Assembly (NCBI GenBank): GCA_024998815.1
Contig: JACEUQ010000002.1
Coordinates: 1,316,501 to 1,380,500 of the forward strand
Direction: 5' to 3'
Source: Opitutus sp.
GTDB taxonomy: Bacteria; Verrucomicrobiota; Verrucomicrobiia; Opitutales; Opitutaceae
DNA: 64,000 nt
Shown piece after piece: positions 18,940 through 27,523 of this stretch. Made by a program: the position numbers and the translations under genes. The first letter of the stretch is position 1; every line of letters starts with the position of its first letter. The notes beneath the pieces were generated by a model, which saw only the letters and a list, made by a program, of their open reading frames with translations, had not been told where the DNA came from and did not search any database.

Positions 18940-19455
18940 ATGCCTGCGATCCAAGAAATACCAGAAGCCGTTTTCCAAGAAACGATCACCCGCGCCGTAC
19001 AAGAGGTCTTTAAGACCATGCTGAACCAAAACGTGACCCATGTGCCCATGAATGCCGAAGAGACCAAGGCCTGCCTGGGTCTCGACACGCCTCACGTGGT
19101 CAGCACGGTCGGTTTCATCGGCTCGATCAACGGACTGATTTACCTGTATATGAAGGACTCGTTCGCCGCCCAGTGTGCCGGGACCATGCTCGGCATGGAT
19201 GCAGCGGAGATCAAGGAGGCCGGTGACGAAACGGTTAACGACGCCATCGGTGAAATCACCAACATGACCGTCGGCACGTTTAAAAACCAACTCTCCGACA
19301 AGGGATTCCCCTGCAAACTCACGATCCCTTCGATCATGCGCGGTAGCAACTTCCAGGTCGAATCGATCACCGCGGCCACGCGCCGGACCTACAAATTTGC
19401 GATAGGCGGCAACTCGATCATCGCCGACCTGCTCATGCAGCCCCCTTCCGAATAA
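18940..19455 (+). CDS. cheX: CheX/CheC-type chemotaxis phosphatase
   Basis: A 171-residue CheX-like protein. The CheC/CheX/FliY phosphatase motif appears once as E-x-x-N (GEITNMTVG) near residue 107, with the usual preceding acidic ETVNDAI segment. Such proteins dephosphorylate CheY-type receivers. The following gene, 36 bases downstream, begins with a canonical receiver, a plausible substrate. The assignment to CheX rather than CheC rests on the single motif and size. Confidence 0.85.
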   Translation: MPAIQEIPEAVFQETITRAVQEVFKTMLNQNVTHVPMNAEETKACLGLDTPHVVSTVGFIGSINGLIYLYMKDSFAAQCAGTMLGMDAAEIKEAGDETVNDAIGEITNMTVGTFKNQLSDKGFPCKLTIPSIMRGSNFQVESITAATRRTYKFAIGGNSIIADLLMQPPSE

Positions 19456-19491
19456 ACTCCTTACTTTTTATCCACCCAACTTCCGATCCCC

Positions 19492-20637
19492 ATGCGTTAT
19501 AAAATTCTCTCTGTCGACGACTCCAAAACCGTCCGTATTATCATCAAAAAAGCGTTCAAGCTGTACGACTGCGACATCCTTGAAGGTGCCAACGGCGTCG
19601 AGGGCCTTGCGCTCGCGACCAAAGAAACCCCCGACATCATCCTGCTCGACGTCACCATGCCGGTGATGGACGGCGTGGAAATGCTCACCAAGCTCAAGGC
19701 CGATCCCGCCCTTAAAGGCATTCCGGTAATCATGCTGACAGCCGAGGGCGGCAAGGAGCACGTGCTCAAGATCGCCAAGATCGGCGTGCGCGACTACATC
19801 GTGAAGCCCTTCAAGGAGGAGCTGCTGGTGCAAAAAGTCGGCCGCATCATCGACCTCAAGCCGATCACCGACGCGCCCGCCAAGGCCAAGTCGATTTTCG
19901 ACCCCGCCACGCTGCTCGTCGTCGAGGACAAGCCCGCGATTTTCGCGCAGATCCAGGAGGGTTTGAAACACACGCCGTGGCAGGTGCACGGGGTCGCCAG
20001 CACCGGCGAAGCCATCGATTTCTGCGGGCGCACGGCGGTGGATTTCGTCATGATCTCGCTGTCCCTACCCGACGAGTCCGCCTTCACGCTGTTCCGCGTG
20101 CTGCGCACCAACCTCAAAACCAAGTACACTCCTGTCTTCGGCCTAGCGGTCAAAACCGATGTGGCCGCGCAACAAATGGCGCAGCAGGTCGGCTTCACCG
20201 GCATCGTCACCAAGCCCATCGATATGTCCGAGCTGGAGTCGAAGATCGCCAAGTCGATGAACCTCGATACCTCTCTGCGTTACTTCAAAAACGAAAGCGA
20301 TCTACTCATCATGAGTCTTCCTGAAGTCGTCACACCCACGGTGATCAACGAAGTCACTGGCTACATTAAGGGCAAAGTCGCCGAGGCGGTGGACAGCGGT
20401 ATTAACAAAGCCGTGTTCGACCTCCATGAGGTCAAGCGCCTCGACATGAGCATCATCAAGATGCTCCTGACGGCCATGCAAACCTGCCGCGAAGTTGCGC
20501 TGCAGTACGCGCTGGTCGGCAGCGCCTCCTTGGTGGCGGATTGCAAAGGCTACGAGGACACCCGCAACTGGCAGTTCCACGAGAGCATCGCGGACGCACG
20601 CCAAAGCCTCCAGAAGCTGGTCGGAGCCACAGCCTAA
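19492..20637 (+). CDS. Response regulator: REC, degenerate REC, STAS-like domain
   Basis: A 381-residue protein with three domains. Residues 1-125: canonical receiver with DD at 9-10, phospho-acceptor D53 (ILLDVTMPVMDG), T-A (MLTAEGG) and K (IVKPFKEE). Residues 138-258: a second receiver fold (LLVVEDKP ... GIVTKPIDM) in which the acceptor position reads VDFVMISLSLPD, without Asp, so it cannot be phosphorylated normally. Residues 270-378: STAS-like fold (AVFDLHEVKRLDMSIIKML) as in anti-sigma antagonists. No DNA-binding domain. Likely works with CheX by protein contacts. Confidence 0.86.
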   Translation: MRYKILSVDDSKTVRIIIKKAFKLYDCDILEGANGVEGLALATKETPDIILLDVTMPVMDGVEMLTKLKADPALKGIPVIMLTAEGGKEHVLKIAKIGVRDYIVKPFKEELLVQKVGRIIDLKPITDAPAKAKSIFDPATLLVVEDKPAIFAQIQEGLKHTPWQVHGVASTGEAIDFCGRTAVDFVMISLSLPDESAFTLFRVLRTNLKTKYTPVFGLAVKTDVAAQQMAQQVGFTGIVTKPIDMSELESKIAKSMNLDTSLRYFKNESDLLIMSLPEVVTPTVINEVTGYIKGKVAEAVDSGINKAVFDLHEVKRLDMSIIKMLLTAMQTCREVALQYALVGSASLVADCKGYEDTRNWQFHESIADARQSLQKLVGATA

Positions 20638-20681
20638 ACCGAGCGCTCGCAGCGGACTCAGCCCGATCTTCACCCGCAAAA

Positions 20682-20712
20682 CCGCGCCTCTACCCGAGGC
20701 GCGGTTTTTTTT
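20682..20712 (+). terminator. Rho-independent terminator
   Basis: A GC-rich stem (CCGCGCCTC with GAGGCGCGG) with a five-base loop is followed by eight T residues, 45 bases after the stop of the REC-REC-STAS gene. This is the clearest intrinsic terminator in the window and ends the small gene-cheX-regulator unit. Confidence 0.9.
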
Positions 20713-20718
20713 GCGCAT

Positions 20719-20967
20719 CCTTGAGCAGCTCACGCTCAAGGCGACTCAGCCCAAGCCCCTTGAGCTCACGCTCAAGGCCACGGGTTCCAGAACGCGAAGA
20801 TCCATCTTGTGGAATCCCTCCGCGTGGCCTCCGCGTAGCCTTGCCTCCACGTAGCCTTGCCTCCGTGTGCCCGTGCCTCCGCGTGGCCTTGCGCGTGAGC
20901 GCAGGGGGCGTTTTTAAACGCCCATAAACGCCCACACCGCTCCCCCCACCGTGAGCAGCTCACGCTC
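20719..20967. repeat. Repeat-rich gap: GAGCTCACGCTCA elements and a 16-mer tandem array
   Basis: The 470-base gap before the chemoreceptor 3' end holds two copies of a CTCACGCTCAAGG element (20726-20786, a third partial one at 20954), also present at 39529-39600. Four tandem 16-base units of the type GCCTCCGCGTAGCCTT lie at 20827-20890, each differing by one to five bases. No credible gene is seen here. Confidence 0.8.
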
Positions 20968-21109
20968 GTGCCCCCCCAAAAAAAACGCAAAAGCCTGCTT
21001 GCAGGCGCTGGAGCCGGGCTGGCGTTGGCCACCCCACCCCCTCGCCGACAAGCAGGCCCTAACCTACCGGCAGCGCGCTGGAGACACGCTGCCTTTTACC
21101 TCCCCCGGC

Positions 21110-23149
21110 TTAGTCGCGGAAACTCAGCTTTTCGTTACCCGAATGGCCACCGCTCTGGGCGTGGCTATCGGCATGCGCCACAGCGTGCTTCACCGCGGCG
21201 TGTTTACCCGACTTGCCGCCAGTAGCTCCGCCACCATGCGACTCGTGCGTGGACTCGTGTTTGGCCGGTGCGTGGTGCGATGCGTGGTGAGTGACGTGCG
21301 CGGTCGCATGCGCGGAACCGTGGCTCACGCTGGCGCCGTCCTTCACACCGACCAGTGCGGCCAATTGCGCGGCGGCGTTGCGCAACTCTTCGGACTGGGC
21401 GTTGAGCTCTTCTGCCGCCGAGGCGGTCTCCTCGGCGTTCGCCGCGTTGGACTGCGTGACTTTGTCCATCTGGCTGACGGCGGTGTTGATCTGGGCAATG
21501 CCCTCGCTCTGTTCGTTGGAGGCGGTGGCAACCTCGCTCACCAGGCGGTCGACCTCGCGGCTCTTTTCCAAGATCTGCTGCAGGCCGGAGGCGACTTTTA
21601 ATGAAAGCTCCACGCCCTGAGTGCTGCGGGTGCAGGCGTCGGCGATCTTGTCGGCGGTTTCCTTGGCCGCGAGGGCCGAGCGCTGGGCGAGCGAGCGCAC
21701 CTCGTCGGCCACCACAGCAAACCCGGCGCCGGACTCGCCGGCACGGGCGGCTTCGACCGCCGCGTTGAGCGCTAGGATGTTGGTCTGAAAGGCGATCTCA
21801 TCGATCGTCTTGATGATCTTTGAGATGTCGTTGGACGACTGCTGGATCGCGTTCATCGCCGATTGCATGCGTTCCATTTCGGCGGCACCGGCTTCGGCGG
21901 CGACTCGGGCCTGACCCGAGGAGGTTTTACCCGATTGGGCGTTGTCGGCGTTGCGCTTGGTCATGCTCGCGAGCTCTTCGATCGAGGAACTGATTTCCTC
22001 GAGTGAGGCGGCCTGTTCGCTGGAACCCTCTGCGAGCGACTGGCTGGCGGAGGACACCTGGCCGGCGGCGGCAGCAACTTGCAGTGAACCCTGCGAAAGC
22101 GTTTCGGCGGTGGCAGTGAGGGCGCGGTTGACGCCGCGGATGATGAAAAAGGCGGCCAACAAGCCGAGCACGACCATGACGATTTCACCACCGATCAACA
22201 GTTGCGTGGTGGCACTAAGACCCGAGGCCGAAGTGGAGGCGTACTCCAGGGTGCGCGTGATGGAGCGATGCAGCACGTCCTCGACCACGGCGTCGAACTC
22301 GTCGGCGGCGGCACCGCGGGCCTTCATGATCACTTGGGCCTCGGCGAAGTTTTTCACCAGGGCCTCGATGCCGGCCTTGTAGGAGGCGGCCGTCTGGCCG
22401 ACATCGGCGAGCAGTTTTTTATCAGCATCGTTGCGGGTGATCGGCAGCAGTTTTTGGCGGACGGCCTCTATTTGGGCGAAGAGCGGCACGGCCTTGTCGA
22501 CCAGCTCGGGTTGACGCAGGGCCTGGGCGCGCTGTGTGGCCAAACGGATGGCGCCCCCCAAATCGATAATCTCGTTACCCAACTCCGCCTTTACGCGGCG
22601 CTCCTCGAGTTTATCGGCGGGAGCTGCGGCGGCGATTTCCTCCGCGAGCTTTTTATCCTGGGCCTGGATATAGGCGGTAATAGCAACGACAAACCCGCCG
22701 CCGCTGGAGTCGAGTTGGGCGCGGATTTTATCGAGCGCGTCCAAGTTGGCCTCGGTGGCCTTGAACTGGGTGACATAGGCGGCGAGGGCCTTGTCGGCGG
22801 CGACTATGCCTTCTTTGAGCGCGGTGAGCGAAGGCTGGGCCTCGCCGAGCTTGCGGCAGGCATCCAGGGAGGTGTTGACCTCGCCGAGGTGCTTGAGGGC
22901 GGCCGCGTGAAAAGCCTCGTCGCTGGTCAGCCCGTAGGTGCGGGCGGCCAATTGGGTTTTGGCCGAGGCAGCGGCCAAGGTGCTGGTGACCTCGGCTTGG
23001 GGCGCGACGGCTGCGGCAAGGAAGTGTGCGCCGCTGGCACCGTTGAGCATCTTGATGGCGGCAAAACCACCGAGAGCGGCGCTGATTAAAAGGAGGAAGG
23101 AGAAGCCGAGGGCAACGCGTTTCCCGATGGTGAGTGAGGAGAATTTCAT
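21110..23149 (-). CDS. Methyl-accepting chemotaxis protein with histidine-rich C-terminal tail
   Basis: Start ATG 23149 ([16 protein letters not shown]) gives 679 residues. Membrane helix 1 at about 9-30, periplasmic four-helix sensor region to about 320, helix 2 at about 322-344. The cytoplasmic coiled coil carries the signalling tip [20 protein letters not shown] (about residue 465) and [12 protein letters not shown]. No clear HAMP motif. After the coiled coil a tail of about 70 residues holds 15 histidines (for example [14 protein letters not shown]) and ends NEKLSFRD, which is not a standard CheR pentapeptide. Gene stands alone. Confidence 0.93.
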   Translation of the reverse strand: MKFSSLTIGKRVALGFSFLLLISAALGGFAAIKMLNGASGAHFLAAAVAPQAEVTSTLAAASAKTQLAARTYGLTSDEAFHAAALKHLGEVNTSLDACRKLGEAQPSLTALKEGIVAADKALAAYVTQFKATEANLDALDKIRAQLDSSGGGFVVAITAYIQAQDKKLAEEIAAAAPADKLEERRVKAELGNEIIDLGGAIRLATQRAQALRQPELVDKAVPLFAQIEAVRQKLLPITRNDADKKLLADVGQTAASYKAGIEALVKNFAEAQVIMKARGAAADEFDAVVEDVLHRSITRTLEYASTSASGLSATTQLLIGGEIVMVVLGLLAAFFIIRGVNRALTATAETLSQGSLQVAAAAGQVSSASQSLAEGSSEQAASLEEISSSIEELASMTKRNADNAQSGKTSSGQARVAAEAGAAEMERMQSAMNAIQQSSNDISKIIKTIDEIAFQTNILALNAAVEAARAGESGAGFAVVADEVRSLAQRSALAAKETADKIADACTRSTQGVELSLKVASGLQQILEKSREVDRLVSEVATASNEQSEGIAQINTAVSQMDKVTQSNAANAEETASAAEELNAQSEELRNAAAQLAALVGVKDGASVSHGSAHATAHVTHHASHHAPAKHESTHESHGGGATGGKSGKHAAVKHAVAHADSHAQSGGHSGNEKLSFRD

Positions 23150-23326
23150 AGCTGGAGGGAAGCGGTCGATAGGTAGGAAGTTCGGCAGGGAGGCCGCAGG
23201 ACCAATGAGGTAACCTTCCATATATCGGCAGCCTGCCGGATAACTTGAGGCGTACAGGCAAATTACCTATGCCTGGAAGGCGTTTCAATGGGGCCTATAC
23301 TTATAGCTTAAACGAACGAGGCTATT

Positions 23327-23428
23327 TTTAACGCAAAGCCGCCGAGACGCTAAGTTCGCAAAGGATTACAAACAAATGAGTTCCTTGCGCTTCTTTGCGT
23401 CCTTGCGCCTTTGCGTTAAAGCCTAAAA
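23327..23428. repeat. Octamer-phased inverted repeat (ACGCAAAG family)
   Basis: Left arm: four eight-base words of the type ACGCAAAG and ACGCTAAG (23330-23365). Right arm: complementary TTTGCGT and CTTGCGC words (23390-23427). A second copy is at 53188-53276. It occupies part of the 393-base gap between the chemoreceptor and the cobalamin genes; the rest shows no gene. Confidence 0.85.
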
Positions 23429-23542
23429 TCGGAACGTGTAGGGCCTAACACCTCCGCTTCGAACTCGCCGCCACTTCACCAGCGGGCAACGGGTAATGGC
23501 AGCAGGGACATGCCGTCCTGCCTAGGCCGTCCCCCACCCGCC

Positions 23543-24148
23543 TTAGAACTCGATTCCGGCCTGCGCCTGCACTCCGGCGGCAAAGGGGTGTTTGATCATC
23601 TTCATCTCCGTCACCAAGTCGGCCAATTCGATGAACTCCGGTCGCGCCCCGCGTCCGGTGACGACCACGTGCTGATCCACGCGCTTCGCCCGCAGCGCCA
23701 CCAGCACTTCGTCGAGCGGCAGGTACTCCAGCTGCAACACCACGTTGAGCTCGTCGAGGAGCACGAAGTCCACCTCAGGGTCGGCGAAATGCTTGAGCGC
23801 CAGCTCCCAGCCCACGCGGCAGCAGGAAATGTCGGCCGCCTTGTCCTGGGTGTCCCAGGTAAAGCCCTCGCCGACGTGGTCCCAGGTGAGTAGCGGCCCG
23901 CGCAGCAGGCTTTCAACGGCATCGTTGCGCGACTTGATGAACTGCACCACCGCGCATTTGTGGCCGTGAGCCAACATACGCGTGAGCATGCCGAAGGCTG
24001 CCGAGGTTTTGCCTTTGCCATCGCCGGTGTGGCAAATGAGCAGCCCGCGCCGCTCTTTGGCCGCCTTCATTTTGGCGCGCATCTCCAGTTGGAGCTCCTT
24101 CATGCGCTCGCGGTGCTCGGCTTCGGTCTCGGTTTTGTAAGTGCTCAT
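23543..24148 (-). CDS. cobO: Cob(I)yrinic acid a,c-diamide adenosyltransferase (CobO/BtuR family)
   Basis: Transfers the adenosyl group of ATP to cob(I)alamin or its precursors. Start ATG 24148 (MSTYKTETEAEH) gives 201 residues; an upstream in-frame start would add 12 residues. The P-loop GDGKGKTSAAFG is near residue 42, then VVQFIKS, SCCRVGWE and LLDELNVVLQ, all family blocks, and the C-terminal KHPFAAGVQAQAGIEF. Last gene of the ten-gene cobalamin operon, four bases after cobC. Confidence 0.94.
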   Translation of the reverse strand: MSTYKTETEAEHRERMKELQLEMRAKMKAAKERRGLLICHTGDGKGKTSAAFGMLTRMLAHGHKCAVVQFIKSRNDAVESLLRGPLLTWDHVGEGFTWDTQDKAADISCCRVGWELALKHFADPEVDFVLLDELNVVLQLEYLPLDEVLVALRAKRVDQHVVVTGRGARPEFIELADLVTEMKMIKHPFAAGVQAQAGIEF

Positions 24149-24152
24149 GGGT

Positions 24153-24872
24153 TTAAAATTTATCGCCTGTGGCCTGACGTCCACACGGATCTATCACGGT
24201 TAAACTGCCATGCGGAACGGGCAAACACATCGCCTCTGCCCAGCCCAACCCGCGCTCCAGCCCCAGCCACGCACGGATCACCCCGGCATGCGTCACCACC
24301 AAGACCGATGCGCCATCCGCACCGCTCGATCCTGTGGCTAACGTGCCCAAAATCTCCCCACGCACCGCCGCCACCCGCGCCCACAACTGCGCGCCGCTTT
24401 CGCCGCCGGGCGGAGCCAGCGACCACGAATCCAGCGCCCACGCTTCGCTCTCCGGACTGCGAAAACTGTCCCACGTGCAGTTCTCCCACGCGCCGAAATT
24501 GAGCTCCTGCAGCCGTGCATCCGTGGGCACGCCAGAGTCCGAAGTGGCATGGGCGTCGCGCCCATGATCCGAGATCGGCGTGGCATGGGCGTCCCGCCCA
24601 TGATCCGGGATCGGCGTGGCATGGGCGGCTCGCCCATGATCCTCAACCCCACGGGCGGGACGCCCGTGCCACTCCCCGATCAGCGCCACCGCCAGCCGTT
24701 GGCAGCGCGCCGCCGGACTGCTCCACACCGCCCCAAAACGCACGCCCGCCAGCCCAGCGCGGATCACCGCCACCTCGTCGGCAAAACTCCCCGCCAGCGC
24801 CACATCGGTGCGCCCGTAACAAAGCCCCTCCGCTCCCGCCAACCGGGTATGCCTGAGCAAAATCACACTCAT
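24153..24872 (-). CDS. cobC: Alpha-ribazole phosphatase-like histidine phosphatase with repeat insertion
   Basis: Histidine-phosphatase family enzyme expected to remove the 5'-phosphate in nucleotide-loop assembly. Start ATG 24872 (MSVILLRHTR) gives 239 residues, with four bases overlapping cobS. Catalytic elements: LLRHT (His nucleophile), SSPAARC (Arg), LNFGAWE (Glu) and VVTHAGV (second His). Residues about 66-109 are a repeat-coded insertion (units HGRDAHAT) between the second and third elements, absent from the family. The active-site residues remain intact, so the enzyme may still work. Confidence 0.88.
   Translation of the reverse strand: MSVILLRHTRLAGAEGLCYGRTDVALAGSFADEVAVIRAGLAGVRFGAVWSSPAARCQRLAVALIGEWHGRPARGVEDHGRAAHATPIPDHGRDAHATPISDHGRDAHATSDSGVPTDARLQELNFGAWENCTWDSFRSPESEAWALDSWSLAPPGGESGAQLWARVAAVRGEILGTLATGSSGADGASVLVVTHAGVIRAWLGLERGLGWAEAMCLPVPHGSLTVIDPCGRQATGDKF
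24546..24677. repeat. GGCATGGGCGTCCCGCCCATG element cluster inside cobC
   Basis: Three or four copies of a short palindromic unit (TGGCATGGGCG and CGCCCATGATC arms) in tandem, closed by an inverted copy (CGGGCGGGACGCCCGTGCC). The frame stays open through it. The same unit forms the 3' end of btuF at 30838-30953. Confidence 0.85.
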
Positions 24873-25633
24873 ATCAGCGCCAATACCCCGAGATAAAAAA
24901 CGACTTCCGTGACCTGCTGCGCCGCGCCGAGACAGTCGCCCGTGTACCCGCCCAGTCGCCGCCGAAACCACGCAGCCAGCACCAGCCACACCGCCAATAC
25001 GCCGACCAACGCCCACGACGCGCTCAGGGGCAACAGCGCCAGCGGGGCCAGTCCACACACCAGCGCGGTCGCGAGTCGTCCGCCACTGAGTTCGGTGGCG
25101 AGCGGTTTGGCTTTGCCCGCTTCCTCGCGCACATACGGCAGCACCGCCATGAGCGACACCGCCGCCGCTCGGCTCACCGTATGCCCCGCAAAAATCACCG
25201 CCGCCCCGACAAAACCCACCAGCGGCAGCGCCGCCACCGTCTGCCATTTTAGCCCCAGCATGACCACCACGCCGATCGCCCCAAATGCACCGACACGCGA
25301 ATCGCGCATGATTTCCAGCACGCGTTCTTTGGTGTAACCGCCGCCAAACCCGTCGCACACATCGGCAAACCCGTCCTCATGAAACGCACCTGTTAACAGC
25401 AGCGTTGCCACGAGGCTCAGCCCGCTCGCAATCGCTGGAGTCCACACCTGCGCCGCCGCCCACCACACGCCCGCCGCGACCGCACCCACCAGCCAGCCGA
25501 CGAGCGGAAACCACGCCGCCGCGCGCTGCAAATCCGCCGGGTCATGGTGCGCCGACGACGGCACCGGCAGTCGGGTGAAAAACATCACCGCTGCCACCAA
25601 CGATCGCAGTTCACAGAGGAGCATTTTCATCAT
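24869..25633 (-). CDS. cobS: Adenosylcobinamide-GDP ribazoletransferase
   Basis: Integral membrane enzyme that joins alpha-ribazole(-phosphate) to adenosylcobinamide-GDP. The protein has 254 residues with multiple hydrophobic helices. Family blocks: FFTRLPVP (about 18), FPLVGWLVGA (about 43), FHEDGFADVCDGFGGG (about 84) and RDSRVGAFG (about 108), with Asp-rich metal-binding residues, and GGYTGDCLGAAQQ (about 228). Start 25633 or ATG 25624. Couples by ATGA overlap to cobC. Confidence 0.94.
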   Translation of the reverse strand: MMKMLLCELRSLVAAVMFFTRLPVPSSAHHDPADLQRAAAWFPLVGWLVGAVAAGVWWAAAQVWTPAIASGLSLVATLLLTGAFHEDGFADVCDGFGGGYTKERVLEIMRDSRVGAFGAIGVVVMLGLKWQTVAALPLVGFVGAAVIFAGHTVSRAAAVSLMAVLPYVREEAGKAKPLATELSGGRLATALVCGLAPLALLPLSASWALVGVLAVWLVLAAWFRRRLGGYTGDCLGAAQQVTEVVFYLGVLALI

Positions 25634-25651
25634 GAGTAATAAACCATCCTC

Positions 25652-25752
25652 TTTAGCCGCGAATGGCCGCCAATGGACGTAAACAATCTCGTCCCAACCT
25701 CGCCCATTCAGTGTTCGGATTAGTGTCCATTAGTGCTCATCAGTGGTTAAAA
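25652..25752. repeat. Decamer-phased inverted repeat between cobT and cobS
   Basis: Left arm words CGCGAATGGC and CGCCAATGGA (25656-25680). Right arm words beginning ATTAGTG or ATCAGTG (25722-25748). Same family as 16684-16771. It sits inside the cobalamin operon, in the 157-base gap. Confidence 0.8.
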
Positions 25753-25790
25753 AACTCCGTGCTTGTCCGGTTCGATTGTTGGGCGGCGGT

Positions 25791-26828
25791 TCACCCATTT
25801 CGGCTCACGCCAGCCGACTCAAAGGTCGCCATCTCGCGCAGAAATCCGCACGCCGCGACCAGCAACGGCCACGCCAGCGCCGCGCCGCTGCCCTCGCCCA
25901 AGCGCAGCCCGAGATCCAGCAGCGGGCGCAGCTCGAGCGCCGCCAACAGCCGCCCGTGCGCCTGCTCCGCCGAACCGTGGGCACACACCACATAATCGAG
26001 CACACACGGATCGATACGTGCCGCGCACAACAGAGCTGAGGTGACAATAAAACCATCGTTCACAATCACCATGCGGTGCGAAGCCGCCGCCAACATTGCA
26101 CCCGTCATCATCGCAATCTCACAGCCGCCAAATGCCGCCAACGCCGCACGTGCGTCGGCTACGTTACCGTGCCGCGCGCGCACCGCCACCAGCGTGGCCC
26201 GCTTACGAGCCAGCCCTTCGTCATCGTGCCCCGCGCCGCGACCGACGCAGTCTTCGATAGGCAGGTCCAGCAACGCGCTCATCAAGAGCGCCGCGGCCGA
26301 GGTGTTACCGATGCCCATTTCGCCCAACAAAACCGCATTCGATCCGTCCCGCGCCAACGCGTCCACGATGTCGCGGCCGCGCATGAGGCAAAGCTCCACC
26401 TCGGCGGCGGTGAGTGCGAGTTCGTGCAACGCGTTTCGCGTGCCGGCGCGCACCTTTGCGGCGATGAGCGCGGGATGCGCAGCCAACACGGCAGCAACAC
26501 CGGCATCGACGACTTTGAGCGCCAGCCCGTTTTGGCGCGCCAGCACGCTAATAGCGGCACCGCCCGCCAAAAAATTGGCAACCATTTGCACCGTCACTTC
26601 GGAGGGAAACGGGCTCACGCCCTCGGCTGCCAGACCGTGGTCACCGGCGAAGACGAGTACGGTGGGCTGACGCAAAACGGGTTCGGTTGTGGCCTGCATG
26701 AGGCCGATACGCAGCGCCAGTTCTTCGAGCCGCCCGAGCGCGCCGAGCGGCTTGGTTTTGTGGTCGATCTTGTGCTGCAGCGCAGCCGACAGGTGCTGGG
26801 CCAAAGGGGGAATCACAGGTAGGTTCAT
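25791..26828 (-). CDS. cobT: Nicotinate-nucleotide-dimethylbenzimidazole phosphoribosyltransferase
   Basis: Activates the lower-ligand base as alpha-ribazole phosphate. The protein has 345 residues, the usual length. Motifs: TKPLGALGRLEELA (about 24), VFAGDHGLAAEGVS (about 58), MGIGNTSAAALL (about 170), VGRGAGHDDEGL (about 194) and the C-terminal catalytic region with GEGSGAALAWPLL (about 309). Part of the nucleotide-loop set with cobU, cobS and cobC. Confidence 0.95.
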   Translation of the reverse strand: MNLPVIPPLAQHLSAALQHKIDHKTKPLGALGRLEELALRIGLMQATTEPVLRQPTVLVFAGDHGLAAEGVSPFPSEVTVQMVANFLAGGAAISVLARQNGLALKVVDAGVAAVLAAHPALIAAKVRAGTRNALHELALTAAEVELCLMRGRDIVDALARDGSNAVLLGEMGIGNTSAAALLMSALLDLPIEDCVGRGAGHDDEGLARKRATLVAVRARHGNVADARAALAAFGGCEIAMMTGAMLAAASHRMVIVNDGFIVTSALLCAARIDPCVLDYVVCAHGSAEQAHGRLLAALELRPLLDLGLRLGEGSGAALAWPLLVAACGFLREMATFESAGVSRNG

Positions 26829-26837
26829 AGAGAAAAA

Positions 26838-26895
26838 AGTAGCGCAGACTTCCAGTCTGCTCCGATTTAAAATGCAGGCTAGAAGCCTGCGCTAC
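26838..26895. repeat. GTAGCGCAGACTT hairpin element, copy 2
   Basis: Fills almost the whole gap between cobT and cobU. Its last bases (GCGCTAC) contain, on the minus strand, the TAG that ends cobU (26892-26894). Same structure as 15211-15270. Confidence 0.88.
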
Positions 26896-27473
26896 GCCGA
26901 GCCCCCTTTCAGCGTCACCGCGCAACCCGCGACATACAGATACGCCGCGTCCGCCGCCGCCGCCGTGCGCTGGCCGAGCGTGCCGGCCAAATCACGAAAC
27001 CGCCGCAGTACCGGATGATCCGGCACCGGCGACCAACCGACTTCGTTGCCCACCACGACACTCGGAAACGGCAGCTCACGCAAACCGGCCATCACCGCAT
27101 CCCACTCGGCCAAAATCTCCGCGTCGGTTAACTCCAAGCGGTCGCTCAACCACAACGTGAGACAATCCAGCACCACACCGGAAGGCGGCGGTTGCAAGGC
27201 AGCGAGCAGGTCGGTCAACGACTCCACGCGTCCCGCATCCACGCATGCCTGGTCCGCAGCTGCCGCCTTCCGTGGCAAGGGGGACAACACCGTGCGCCAG
27301 CTCGGACGCTCGGCTTGGTGGCGGCGCACCCGCTCAGCCATCTCGGCGTCCGCCGGATCGGGGCGATAAGTCGCCACAAACACCACGTCGTCACCCCAAC
27401 TGCGAGCGAGCTCGACAGCGCGACGGCTTTTGCCGCTGCGCACAGGACCGGTTAAAAAAGTGAGGTGAGCCAT
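26892..27473 (-). CDS. cobU: Adenosylcobinamide kinase / adenosylcobinamide-phosphate guanylyltransferase
   Basis: A 193-residue bifunctional enzyme converting adenosylcobinamide to its GDP form. P-loop GPVRSGKSRRAVELA at residues 9-23, then FVATYRPDPADAEMAERV with RHQAERP (guanylate-accepting His region) at about 50, LDCLTLWLSD at about 102 and VVGNEVGWSPVPD at about 140. The stop codon lies in the hairpin element at 26838-26895, so the original C-terminus may have been altered by a residue or two. Confidence 0.94.
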   Translation of the reverse strand: MAHLTFLTGPVRSGKSRRAVELARSWGDDVVFVATYRPDPADAEMAERVRRHQAERPSWRTVLSPLPRKAAAADQACVDAGRVESLTDLLAALQPPPSGVVLDCLTLWLSDRLELTDAEILAEWDAVMAGLRELPFPSVVVGNEVGWSPVPDHPVLRRFRDLAGTLGQRTAAAADAAYLYVAGCAVTLKGGSA

Positions 27474-27523
27474 ACGATTGCGCGGAGGACGTTAACAGAA
27501 CGAAGGGTTCACGTGCATCACGG

